The translations under genes and the position numbers were made by a program. From contig JASKZU010000141.1 in assembly GCA_030147455.1 (NCBI GenBank), positions 1-6,175 of the forward strand: DNA of 6,175 nt. The letters run 5' to 3'. Shown here piece by piece: positions 1 through 6,175 of this stretch (the stretch's first letter is position 1; the number at the start of each line of letters is the position of its first letter). The stretch is from Planococcus sp. (in: firmicutes) (GTDB taxonomy: Bacteria > Bacillota > Bacilli > Bacillales_A > Planococcaceae). The notes under the pieces are model-generated. The model had not been told where the DNA came from. It did no database searches and saw only the letters and a program-made list of their open reading frames with translations.

Positions 1-727
1 TAGCTTTCCGCCATTCGACGAGTTCATGCTGCTCGATTTGCTTTTCAAGCTGTTCATCCCATGCCCCTATTCGAGTATTCCAAACGCGGGCGAAATAAAG
101 ATCTTGTTTACGGTCATACAGCTGAAATTCGATGCACGGGACAAAGCTGTCCTCAAGCTTCTCAAATTCCGTCACATCCGTGACGATGATTTGGAAGCCT
201 TCCTCGGCGCTGTTTTTTTCTGCTGACAGCAGCTCAAAGATACATTCCGGATCTGCCTCTTTCACAACTGCATACCGATATGCGCCAAACTTTTGATGTT
301 CTTCGAAAAGTTCCTCATCGATCAGCTCGTAGCTGTCGTGAACTGCACTAAACAAAACTTGAGCATCGTCTCCGTCCATTTCTTCTTCAAAAATACCCAT
401 TTCCAAATGAGCACGTCCTTTGTCTGTCAGCTGATAGCCTTTTGCATCCAGGCGAATCAACTGCGTCCGCTGCATCTTATCAATCAAGTCGCGGATAAAC
501 AATTCTTCGACCAATAGCATATCCGCCAACGCGGCAGCTCTGCGAATGTCGGTTTGCTGAAACGCCAGCAGCAGCATTTTCATCAGAATATCCATTTGGA
601 AACGCTTGGCCTGGCTGTAGAAAACGGTATAAGAAAAAACCGGCAATTGCCAAACCTGTTCTTTTAAAATCGTTACGTCCAAGTTTGAAGTGACGTTAGC
701 CCTCAACTCGTTTTTCAATTTGTTCAC
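1..727 (-). CDS. Unrecognised winged-helix-like protein, N-terminal 242 codons (partial), downstream partner of the helicase
   Basis: I do not recognise this gene. The minus strand is open without a stop from a GTG at 727 to the left edge, giving 242 codons, so the C-terminal part is missing. The GTG is chosen because a perfect AGGAGG lies 9 bases upstream; the ATG at 735-733 is followed by a stop three codons later, and the next in-frame ATG is codon 45, with no ribosome site noted. Residues about 44-112 look like a winged helix: several short helices (LADMLLVEELFIRDLIDKM) followed by a wing and the typical YQLTDKGRAHLE ending. Residues about 112-145 are acidic. Residues about 178-222 look beta-rich (IIVTDVTEF, CIEFQLYDR, YFARVWNT) and resemble no fold I can name. 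No signal peptide or membrane segment is visible, so it is probably cytoplasmic. It starts 4 bases after the helicase stop, which implies co-expression. A DNA- or RNA-binding adaptor, or a nuclease whose catalytic part lies beyond the edge, are both possible. Confidence 0.85.
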   Translation of the reverse strand, partial: MNKLKNELRANVTSNLDVTILKEQVWQLPVFSYTVFYSQAKRFQMDILMKMLLLAFQQTDIRRAAALADMLLVEELFIRDLIDKMQRTQLIRLDAKGYQLTDKGRAHLEMGIFEEEMDGDDAQVLFSAVHDSYELIDEELFEEHQKFGAYRYAVVKEADPECIFELLSAEKNSAEEGFQIIVTDVTEFEKLEDSFVPCIEFQLYDRKQDLYFARVWNTRIGAWDEQLEKQIEQHELVEWRKA

Positions 728-731
728 CCGT

Positions 732-3700
732 TCATCCCTCCTGCAGCACCTTTAACCCATTTTTCTTTTCCACAACATCCAGCACACGCCGGTACATCCG
801 CCTGGTTTCTTCTTTCTTGGCGCGCTCCGCGAACATGCGGCTGCTTCCGACCATCACCAGCAATTGCTTGGCGCGCGACAACGCAACGTTCAAGCGGCGA
901 TAATCCTTGGCAAAGCCGATATCGCCTCGTTCGTTTCGGTTGTTGCGCACCATGCTGAGGATGATGATTTCCATCTCGCTTCCTTGGAAACGGTCGACCG
1001 TCCCCGTGCGGATCAGCAAATGCGGCAAGCGCAATTCCTGGTCAATCATGCGCTGAAGCCGTTTGACCTGCTCTCCGTAGAATGAGATGACACCGACCGT
1101 CTTCAGTTCGTCTGCGCCGATGCGCCCTGCAGCCTTCGCTTCTGCGGCCGCTTCGTTCAGCTCTATCAGGAGGCGGCTGATTTCTGCCAGCTCTGACGGA
1201 TTGTATAAGCTTTTTCCGCCGCTCATGCGCTCCTCGAAAAAGGCCGGTTCGTTCGGCAAATCCAGCCACATAAGGTGATGTTCGCGTTTAATGGACGCCG
1301 ACTCAAGGAAATGGTCGCGCTCGTTGTCCGAGTCGAGCAGCCCGCATTGCAATTTGACACGGTCATGCGCATAAAACGGCGCGATCGTTTCCATAATGTC
1401 TTCATGCATCCGGTACTGGATGGCCAGCATCGTCTTGTTGGTTTCCGGCAGATTTTTGTACAGCCGTTCAAACAGTGATTCTTCCAGCAGCTTTTCAAGC
1501 TCGCGCTTTTCTTCAAAGCCGCTGTTTTCTTTGATCATTTCTTCCAGCGTCTCCTCAAGCGTATCGTTTCCAAGCAGCGGCGGCAGTTGATGATGGTCCC
1601 CGACCAAAATTACTTTCTTGCCTTTGAGCATCGGCAGCAGCAGTTCCGGCGGCGTTGCTTTGGATACTTCATCGATGATCACTACATCAAATACGGGATA
1701 ATTGTCGATAAAATCTTTTCGCGCCGAGGCGACGCAGGTGGTCCCGATGACATTGGCGTGCTTGATGTAGAGTTTTCGAATTTCGTCCAAATCGTGGTCG
1801 CTCGCAGATTCGAGCAAGTCCAGCCATTGCTTTTGAACTGACTGCAGCAGCGGCAGGTTTTTTTGCTCCTGCTTGAGCGATTCTTGGTCGAACGACAAAC
1901 TAGCCAGCTGTTTCGCCGTTCTTTCGTATTCGGCTTCCGGGTCGGCGGATAGTTTATCGTTTACCGCTTGTAATTCGCTCTCGCTCCGTGCAATCTGTTC
2001 TGCCAGCTGGGCTATGTGCAAATCGGTTTCGCTCATTTTCGTCTCAAGTGTTCGGAGTGCGCCAGTTTCGGCGACGAGTTCTGCACGCTTGCGGGCCAGG
2101 TTTTTTTCTGCTTGCTCGGACGAACTTCTGGTTTCGTTGAGCTGTGCAAGTTCTGCTCTTGCTTCGGCCAATGCCGCTTCAATATCAGGCGGGATGGAAA
2201 TTGAAACAGCCAACTGCCTGATTGACTGCTCCAGCTGCATTAGTTCGCGGCGTTTTTCCTCCATCTGTCCGAGCCCCTGTTCATCGAGCAGAAGAAATTG
2301 CTGGCGCTGCTTTTGAAGTTCACTGCTGAGCGCCCGTTTCAATTGGCCGAACGCCCGCTTTGATTCTTCCACATACACGTCGACCGATTTCAGCATTGCT
2401 CCTCTTCGCCATATATCATTTTGGCGCTTGTACAAGCCGGTCAATGCTTTTACGAGGACAGTTGAGTCTATATGCTGGGAACTTTTCAATAAGCTGCGCA
2501 GTTTTTCGAGAAATTGTGCGACGTCTGCTGAAGTGAACGATTCGCCTTGGGCCAATGCACGTTCTTTCACTGATTCTAATGGAAGTCCGGACGGCGCCAG
2601 GAGCTTTTCTACATAAGAAATAGCTGCTGCTACGCTGGCGTTCGCCTCTTCAAGCTTTTTGCGCTCTGGTACTTTGTCCCGGATCATATCCAGTTTGCTG
2701 ATTGAAAACGTTATGGCAGGCACTTCTTCGATTTGCTGCTCTGCCATCACCTGCAGAAGGCTATCCACTTTTTTCATGCTGTCGATTGCCTCTAGCACGG
2801 CGTTTTTTTGATTGGCCAACTCCATCGCTTTGTCCCGTTTTTGCTCCACGTTTTCCATCTCACGCTGCACGTCCGCTAATTGCCGTTCCATCTGCTTTAC
2901 TTGGGCTGCGCGTTTTAGCTGTTCAATTGTTTCTTTTATCCTTTTTTCTTCACTATCGAACCAGGCGGCGTCTTTGCTGCTGCCGAGCAGTTCCTGCAGT
3001 TTGCCGGCGGATGCTTCGAGCATGCTGATGTTTTCTATAATTGTTTGCTTTTCTTGAAACGCCTGTCTTTTTTGAAGCTCGTTTGCTTCAAGCTTGCGGT
3101 GCAGGCGGCCGAGGAGCGCGTTCAGTTCTTCGTGCTTTGTCTTTGCTGCTTTTTTGTCTTCCACTACCCGTTTTAACTGTTCAAAGACCGGCTGCAATGC
3201 TGCATACGCATGCTCCGCTGCTTTTAATTCTTCAGATACTTTTGCTTCACGGATTTTGCGCGCATCATATTGCGCCGTGACTTCCTTCAGCGTATGGTCT
3301 TTCCAATACTGGCCGACATTTTCCTCGATAAACTTTTTGCCGTCTTCTTCGATGCTTTCAGTCCGGCCGACACGCAGGATGCGGATGTCTTTATGCGCCA
3401 GCAAACGTCCGAGCGCGTTGTCGACGGCCAAATTGGACTGCGATGCCACCAATGTCCGCAAGCCTTTTTTAGCATTTTGCAGGCAGATCTCTGCAATGAC
3501 TGTCGTCTTGCCGGTTCCCGGAGGCCCTTGAATCACATATAAATCTTCAGCCGACATTGCGCCTGTAACGGCTTGCTGCTGAAATTCGTTCAGTCTGCTG
3601 TGAAACGACAGCTTTTCCAAATTCCGGAGCGGTGCCACAGCCGGTTTTTCTTCAAAGAGCAGGCGGTCCAGCTGCGGATTTACAGCAAGCCCCTTTTCCA

Positions 3701-4499
3701 GATTCGTAAATCCTTGGCGCAGCCTGCGGATTTGGCTGAGTGCCGCAAAATTGCTGAACACAGCCTCTTTTTTGGGAAGCGCATGCCCTTTCTCGCGAAG
3801 CTGTTTGATGATATACGAATTGAGCTCTACTTCGACCGTCCGGTTTTTCGCTTTTGTAACGGTACCGACATCGCCCTCAATGCCAGTAAGCCGTACACTT
3901 AAATTCCGCAAGTTTTTCCATTCGGTTTCGTTCATGCGGCAGCCGCTCAGTGTAATGCGGCTAAAGTCGTGGCTGAACGCCAGGCTCGCATAGCCTGTTT
4001 TAATATCTGGAATATCCATGCCCTGTTCCTGAATTTTTAAATAGCCTTCCCAGCTGGAGATGCGCTTTTTCACATAATCCGAGCGTTCTTTTGCCGGCGT
4101 CATCCGGTTGATTAAGTTAATGAACGCGACCGGCACCGGATCTCTCGAATTATTGAAAACGATTGATTCTTCGCGCTGCCAGGTTGTCCCGAGTGCCTGG
4201 TAGGCTTTCCTCAGCGTCACATTTGTTGCGAGCAGCTGATGATTGGCGAACACGCAATGCAGGACAATCAATTGGCCTGTTTCTGTTCCCATCAAGCGGC
4301 CCGATTCTTCAACACTTAAAAAAAGCGCCACGGAAAGAGAACCGTCCGCTGTTTGCGGATAGCGTTCGATAAACACGCGAAATGGTTTATCTGCCATAAA
4401 AAAGGAGCGTTCGCTGATGCCGAACCCTCTCATTTTTTCTGAAGCGGTTTTAGTCAAACGTAAAGACGTTTTATATGTGGTTGTCTGTGTTGTCGCCAT
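732..4499 (-). CDS. Large Upf1-like superfamily 1 helicase with a long coiled-coil insertion
   Basis: This is a predicted cytoplasmic ATP-driven nucleic-acid translocase or helicase of 1255 residues. The ATG at 4499 is preferred over an in-frame TTG at 4532 because AGGTGATC, matching the 16S 3' end, sits correctly before it, while the TTG has only an A-rich leader. The motor motifs appear in order: Q-like LNEFQQQAV (303-311), Walker A GPPGTGKT (325-332), Ia TLVASQSNLAVDNAL (about 349-363), VIGTTCVASA (about 917-926), motif II DEVSKA (943-948), III GDHHQLPP (967-974), IV QYRMHED (1028-1034), V VDRFQGSE (1168-1175) and VI NVALSRAK (1204-1211). The DExx box and VDRFQGSE/NVALSRA signatures place it in the Upf1/Sen1/IGHMBP2-like SF1B group, which in known members moves 5' to 3' on RNA or DNA. 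Residues 1-290 match no domain I can name. Residues about 400-890 are a Lys/Glu/Gln/Ala-rich coiled coil between Ia and II. No added nuclease domain is visible. It appears intact. The substrate and cellular role are unknown. Confidence 0.93.
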   Translation of the reverse strand: MATTQTTTYKTSLRLTKTASEKMRGFGISERSFFMADKPFRVFIERYPQTADGSLSVALFLSVEESGRLMGTETGQLIVLHCVFANHQLLATNVTLRKAYQALGTTWQREESIVFNNSRDPVPVAFINLINRMTPAKERSDYVKKRISSWEGYLKIQEQGMDIPDIKTGYASLAFSHDFSRITLSGCRMNETEWKNLRNLSVRLTGIEGDVGTVTKAKNRTVEVELNSYIIKQLREKGHALPKKEAVFSNFAALSQIRRLRQGFTNLEKGLAVNPQLDRLLFEEKPAVAPLRNLEKLSFHSRLNEFQQQAVTGAMSAEDLYVIQGPPGTGKTTVIAEICLQNAKKGLRTLVASQSNLAVDNALGRLLAHKDIRILRVGRTESIEEDGKKFIEENVGQYWKDHTLKEVTAQYDARKIREAKVSEELKAAEHAYAALQPVFEQLKRVVEDKKAAKTKHEELNALLGRLHRKLEANELQKRQAFQEKQTIIENISMLEASAGKLQELLGSSKDAAWFDSEEKRIKETIEQLKRAAQVKQMERQLADVQREMENVEQKRDKAMELANQKNAVLEAIDSMKKVDSLLQVMAEQQIEEVPAITFSISKLDMIRDKVPERKKLEEANASVAAAISYVEKLLAPSGLPLESVKERALAQGESFTSADVAQFLEKLRSLLKSSQHIDSTVLVKALTGLYKRQNDIWRRGAMLKSVDVYVEESKRAFGQLKRALSSELQKQRQQFLLLDEQGLGQMEEKRRELMQLEQSIRQLAVSISIPPDIEAALAEARAELAQLNETRSSSEQAEKNLARKRAELVAETGALRTLETKMSETDLHIAQLAEQIARSESELQAVNDKLSADPEAEYERTAKQLASLSFDQESLKQEQKNLPLLQSVQKQWLDLLESASDHDLDEIRKLYIKHANVIGTTCVASARKDFIDNYPVFDVVIIDEVSKATPPELLLPMLKGKKVILVGDHHQLPPLLGNDTLEETLEEMIKENSGFEEKRELEKLLEESLFERLYKNLPETNKTMLAIQYRMHEDIMETIAPFYAHDRVKLQCGLLDSDNERDHFLESASIKREHHLMWLDLPNEPAFFEERMSGGKSLYNPSELAEISRLLIELNEAAAEAKAAGRIGADELKTVGVISFYGEQVKRLQRMIDQELRLPHLLIRTGTVDRFQGSEMEIIILSMVRNNRNERGDIGFAKDYRRLNVALSRAKQLLVMVGSSRMFAERAKKEETRRMYRRVLDVVEKKNGLKVLQEG
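737..742 (-). promoter_or_regulatory. Ribosome binding site of the winged-helix gene, inside the helicase 3' end
   Basis: The minus strand reads AGGAGG here, followed by 9 bases and the GTG at 727. The site lies within the last codons of the helicase gene (Gln-Glu-Gly-stop). Ribosomes finishing the helicase therefore stop on top of it, an arrangement that favours translational coupling. It decides the GTG start of the downstream gene. Confidence 0.85.
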
Positions 4500-4501
4500 A
4501 T

Positions 4502-4509
4502 GATCACCT
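4502..4509 (-). promoter_or_regulatory. Ribosome binding site that sets the helicase start at 4499
   Basis: The minus strand reads AGGTGATC, eight bases complementary to the 5' side of the anti-Shine-Dalgarno tail. Counted from the GG of the core, 7 bases remain to the ATG at 4499, which is the usual distance. This argues against the upstream in-frame TTG at 4532, which would add 11 residues. Confidence 0.75.
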
Positions 4510-4564
4510 GTTCTGTCAAACTGAAACTGCAACTTAACTTTTTTCTTTAATCATCTATCCTCTA

Positions 4565-4573
4565 ATAATAGCA
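4565..4573 (-). promoter_or_regulatory. Candidate extended -10 promoter for the helicase operon
   Basis: On the minus strand TGCTATTAT fits the extended -10 form TGnTATAAT with one mismatch. No good -35 hexamer stands 16-18 bases upstream (AAACAA or similar), which is tolerable for extended -10 promoters. Transcription would begin near 4558 and leave a leader of about 60 bases before the ATG. It lies in the 150-base gap after the DUF1697 gene, where I see no convincing hairpin-plus-T-run terminator. Read-through from DUF1697 is therefore an alternative or additional source of transcript. Confidence 0.4.
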
Positions 4574-4649
4574 TCCGGGAAGGCAGATTGTTTTCTGAAC
4601 ATATGAATTTTATAGGAAACCTGGGATTGTGCCGTTCGTCTCGCTGTTG

Positions 4650-5192
4650 TTACCCGTCTATCGCTTTCATCAATTCATGGATTTTTCTCACTGTGTTTAC
4701 GTTGCGGATCGTCACCAGCCGGTACAGCGCGCTGCCGACAATTTTCGGCATGCCGCTCTTTGACGCCAGCTTTCGGTCAATTGACCACAGAACAGCACCG
4801 GGCACATAGATGACAAAGTCAATATCGAGTTTTGACGGCAAATCATCGAGCACGCTTTTACCATCTATCTGTTCCCATAAAAACAGCACATCGCTCTTCA
4901 ATCGTTCGTCGTTGGTCCAGTCTTCAGGAATCGCTTCAGCAATCCGGTCAAATTCCTCGGATGTATAAATAAGCACGCGGATCGAAAGCCCGAACTCGGA
5001 GAGTATAGCCGCTTCCACGACAGAAGTCATATCCATTTTCGAACGCTCGTCTTGAAAGATGATGTTGCCAGAGTTAATATACGTTTTCACCGAATCCATT
5101 CCTGCTCTTTCGAAAGCTTCTTTGAGTTGTTTCATGCTCACTTTGTTTTTGCCGCCGACATTGATGCCTCTCAGCAGTGCTGCATAAATCAT
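4650..5192 (-). CDS. DUF1697 family protein
   Basis: This is a predicted cytoplasmic protein of 180 residues, the usual length for DUF1697, a widespread family whose biochemical role is not established as far as I know. The family marks are clear: the N-terminal ALLRGINVGGKNKV (residues about 5-18), INSGNIIF (39-46), WSIDRK (136-141) followed by an SKSG stretch, and TIRNVNT (161-167) before the C-terminal helix. The ATG at 5192 is chosen because the family normally begins right before the ALLRGINVGG block and because AGAAAGGAG sits 7 bases upstream; an in-frame TTG at 5219 would add nine residues and overlap that ribosome site. It ends with TAA. It is transcribed towards the helicase but 150 bases separate them, so a shared function is not implied. 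It diverges from the sulfurtransferase gene. Confidence 0.92.
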   Translation of the reverse strand: MIYAALLRGINVGGKNKVSMKQLKEAFERAGMDSVKTYINSGNIIFQDERSKMDMTSVVEAAILSEFGLSIRVLIYTSEEFDRIAEAIPEDWTNDERLKSDVLFLWEQIDGKSVLDDLPSKLDIDFVIYVPGAVLWSIDRKLASKSGMPKIVGSALYRLVTIRNVNTVRKIHELMKAIDG

Positions 5193-5199
5193 GGCTTTG

Positions 5200-5208
5200 C
5201 TCCTTTCT
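5200..5208 (-). promoter_or_regulatory. Ribosome binding site of the DUF1697 gene
   Basis: The minus strand reads AGAAAGGAG, a nine-base match to the anti-Shine-Dalgarno complement, with 7 bases (CAAAGCC) to the ATG at 5192. It rules in the 180-residue form over the longer TTG-started reading. Confidence 0.85.
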
Positions 5209-5249
5209 TTTAACTCCAATGCTTTAATCTTAATCCGTGTTTCTTCTAT

Positions 5250-5255
5250 ATTATA
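5250..5255 (-). promoter_or_regulatory. Candidate -10 box for the DUF1697 gene
   Basis: A perfect TATAAT lies on the minus strand inside an A/T-rich stretch, with a predicted start near 5243 and a leader of about 50 bases. The sequence 16-18 bases further upstream (around CCGAGT) is a poor -35, so the promoter would be weak or need an activator. A near-perfect 9/10-base inverted repeat flanks the box (5221-5229 and 5263-5272). Confidence 0.45.
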
Positions 5256-5297
5256 GTAAACTGATTAAAAGCACTCGGCCGGCTTCGCATGAATCTT

Positions 5298-5327
5298 TTG
5301 ACGAATTTACCCAGCAAGGCGTAGAGT
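5298..5327 (+). promoter_or_regulatory. Candidate sigma-A promoter for the sulfurtransferase gene
   Basis: TTGACG (5298-5303, five of six consensus bases) is followed by an 18-base spacer and TAGAGT (5322-5327, four of six). Transcription would start near 5334, leaving a leader of about 24 bases that contains the ribosome site. The position just ahead of the gene in a divergent intergenic region supports it. The -10 is imperfect, so confidence is moderate. Confidence 0.5.
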
Positions 5328-5342
5328 AAAAGAAACTGATGC

Positions 5343-5349
5343 AAAGGAG
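5343..5349 (+). promoter_or_regulatory. Ribosome binding site of the sulfurtransferase gene
   Basis: AAAGGAG with 8 bases to the ATG at 5358. It fixes the start of the coding region. Confidence 0.85.
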
Positions 5350-5357
5350 CAATTAGC

Positions 5358-6175
5358 ATGAACAAAGTTCCATTGATTGTAACAACCGATTGGCTCGAAG
5401 CGAACTTAGATGACCCGGATTTGCGAGTGGTCGACGCGACAGTCTTTATGCAATTTCCAGAAGGCGGCGGACCGCCGAATGTTGAATCCGGCAAAGCATC
5501 TTACGAACAAGGACATATTCGTGGTGCAGTGTTTGCCGATTTGACCGGGGCACTGTCGGATCCAAACTCCGACCTCCCGTTTACCGTGCCAAAACGCGAG
5601 CCATTTACCGAACATCTCACACAGCTCGGCATCGGCGATAACACTTACACAGTCATTTACGACCAAAACGCGCTTGTCGGTGATTCGGTTGCTGCTTCCT
5701 ACTGGGCTTCACGCCTTGCCTGGCAAATGCGTTATGAAGGATTTGAGAACATTGCCGTATTGGAAGGCGGTTTGCAGAAATGGCTGGCAGAAGGACGCGA
5801 AGTCACGACGGAAACAACTACACATTCCAAAGCTTCTTTCAGTGGAAAGCGCCGCGACGACATGCTTGCATCCAAAGAAGATGTCCAACAAGCGCTCCAT
5901 GACGAACAGGTCGTGCTGATCAATAGTTTGTCTGCTGATGACCATGAGTCCGGCCATATTCCGAACAGCCACAACGTCTTTTTTGGCCAGCACGCGGATG
6001 CAAACACGAAAGCCATATTGGGTGAAGAACAGCTGCGAGCCTCTTTTAAAGCAGCCGGCGCACTAGATCCGAATAAAAAAGTCATCACGTATTGCGGTGG
6101 AGGAATTGCTGCAACGTGGACTGCGCTCGTATTAAACCGGCTCGGACAGCCGAATGTCGCCGTTTACGATGGATC
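5358..6175 (+). CDS. Two-domain rhodanese-type sulfurtransferase (thiosulfate/3-mercaptopyruvate type), C-terminus cut by the window
   Basis: Proteins of this family move a sulfane sulfur from thiosulfate or 3-mercaptopyruvate to a thiophilic acceptor through a cysteine persulfide. The visible 272 codons start at an ATG with a good ribosome site. The N-terminal rhodanese domain (about 5-145) shows LRVVDA, GHIRGAVFADL (52-62) and LEGGLQKW (135-142), and no cysteine at its catalytic position, as is normal for the non-catalytic repeat. The C-terminal domain (about 170 onward) shows SGHIPNSHNVFF (198-209) and the active-site loop YCGGGIAAT with the presumed catalytic Cys246. Family members are usually about 280 residues, so only a short tail is missing after the VYDG near the edge. 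The loop differs from CRKGVT of classical thiosulfate enzymes and CGSGVTA of mercaptopyruvate enzymes, so the donor cannot be assigned. No signal peptide is seen, so it is probably cytoplasmic. It is transcribed divergently from DUF1697. Confidence 0.92.
   Translation, partial: MNKVPLIVTTDWLEANLDDPDLRVVDATVFMQFPEGGGPPNVESGKASYEQGHIRGAVFADLTGALSDPNSDLPFTVPKREPFTEHLTQLGIGDNTYTVIYDQNALVGDSVAASYWASRLAWQMRYEGFENIAVLEGGLQKWLAEGREVTTETTTHSKASFSGKRRDDMLASKEDVQQALHDEQVVLINSLSADDHESGHIPNSHNVFFGQHADANTKAILGEEQLRASFKAAGALDPNKKVITYCGGGIAATWTALVLNRLGQPNVAVYDG

Noticed and set aside
213..219. Run of seven A on the minus strand, in-frame A AAA AAC, as a possible frameshift site
   Set aside because: The reading frame continues sensibly through it, the -1 frame stops after about a dozen codons, and no strong downstream hairpin is visible.
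26..517. Two short plus-strand open frames at the left end
   Set aside because: They oppose the long uninterrupted minus-strand frame that has a perfect ribosome site and a winged-helix signature.
1873..2316. Plus-strand open frame of 147 codons opposite the helicase
   Set aside because: It is Ser/Cys-rich and is the mirror of the helicase coiled-coil codons. It has no evident ribosome site and no family resemblance.
3094..3531. Plus-strand open frame of 145 codons opposite the helicase Walker A and coiled-coil region
   Set aside because: It lies wholly antisense to a clearly conserved helicase region and has low-complexity, Ser/Cys/Phe-rich content, typical of a shadow frame.
4500..4532. 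In-frame TTG start at 4532 for the helicase (11 extra residues)
   Set aside because: It has only a weak A-rich leader, whereas the ATG at 4499 has an eight-base ribosome-site match at proper spacing.
4586..4599. Short inverted repeat cagattgttttctg as a terminator
   Set aside because: The stem is only 4 base pairs with no T-run behind it on the relevant strand.
5709..6088. Two minus-strand open frames opposite the sulfurtransferase
   Set aside because: Both are antisense to a well-recognised rhodanese reading frame and have no family features.

Overview
The window looks like chromosomal DNA of a low- to mid-G+C Gram-positive bacterium, most likely of the order Bacillales. A Planococcaceae-like organism is my guess, made from style alone. 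The grounds are four near-perfect Shine-Dalgarno sites that match long stretches of the Bacillus-type 16S 3' end, GTG and possible TTG starts, sigma-A-like promoter elements, and a base composition that I estimate by eye at a little under half G+C. I see no rRNA, tRNA, CRISPR array, insertion sequence or integrase.

Layout from left to right. Positions 1-727 (minus strand) hold the first 242 codons of an unrecognised protein with a winged-helix-like segment; it runs off the left edge. Four bases upstream of its GTG start ends a very large minus-strand gene (732-4499) for a 1255-residue superfamily 1 helicase of the Upf1-like type, with a long coiled-coil insertion. A 150-base gap follows, which holds a candidate extended -10 promoter for the helicase and no clear terminator. 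Next is a minus-strand DUF1697 gene (4650-5192). A 165-base divergent intergenic region with a promoter candidate on each strand separates it from a plus-strand two-domain rhodanese-type sulfurtransferase (from 5358), which is cut off by the right edge close to its expected end.

The helicase and the winged-helix protein are spaced for translational coupling and are very probably one operon, so they may act together on nucleic acid. The helicase motor motifs look intact. Its insertion between motif Ia and motif II can be read as two coiled-coil arms around a tip region, a layout like that of SMC/Rad50 proteins. Whether the pair serves DNA repair, RNA metabolism or phage defence cannot be told from this window, because the neighbouring protein is incomplete. 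DUF1697 and the sulfurtransferase look like ordinary stand-alone genes with no evident functional link to the pair.
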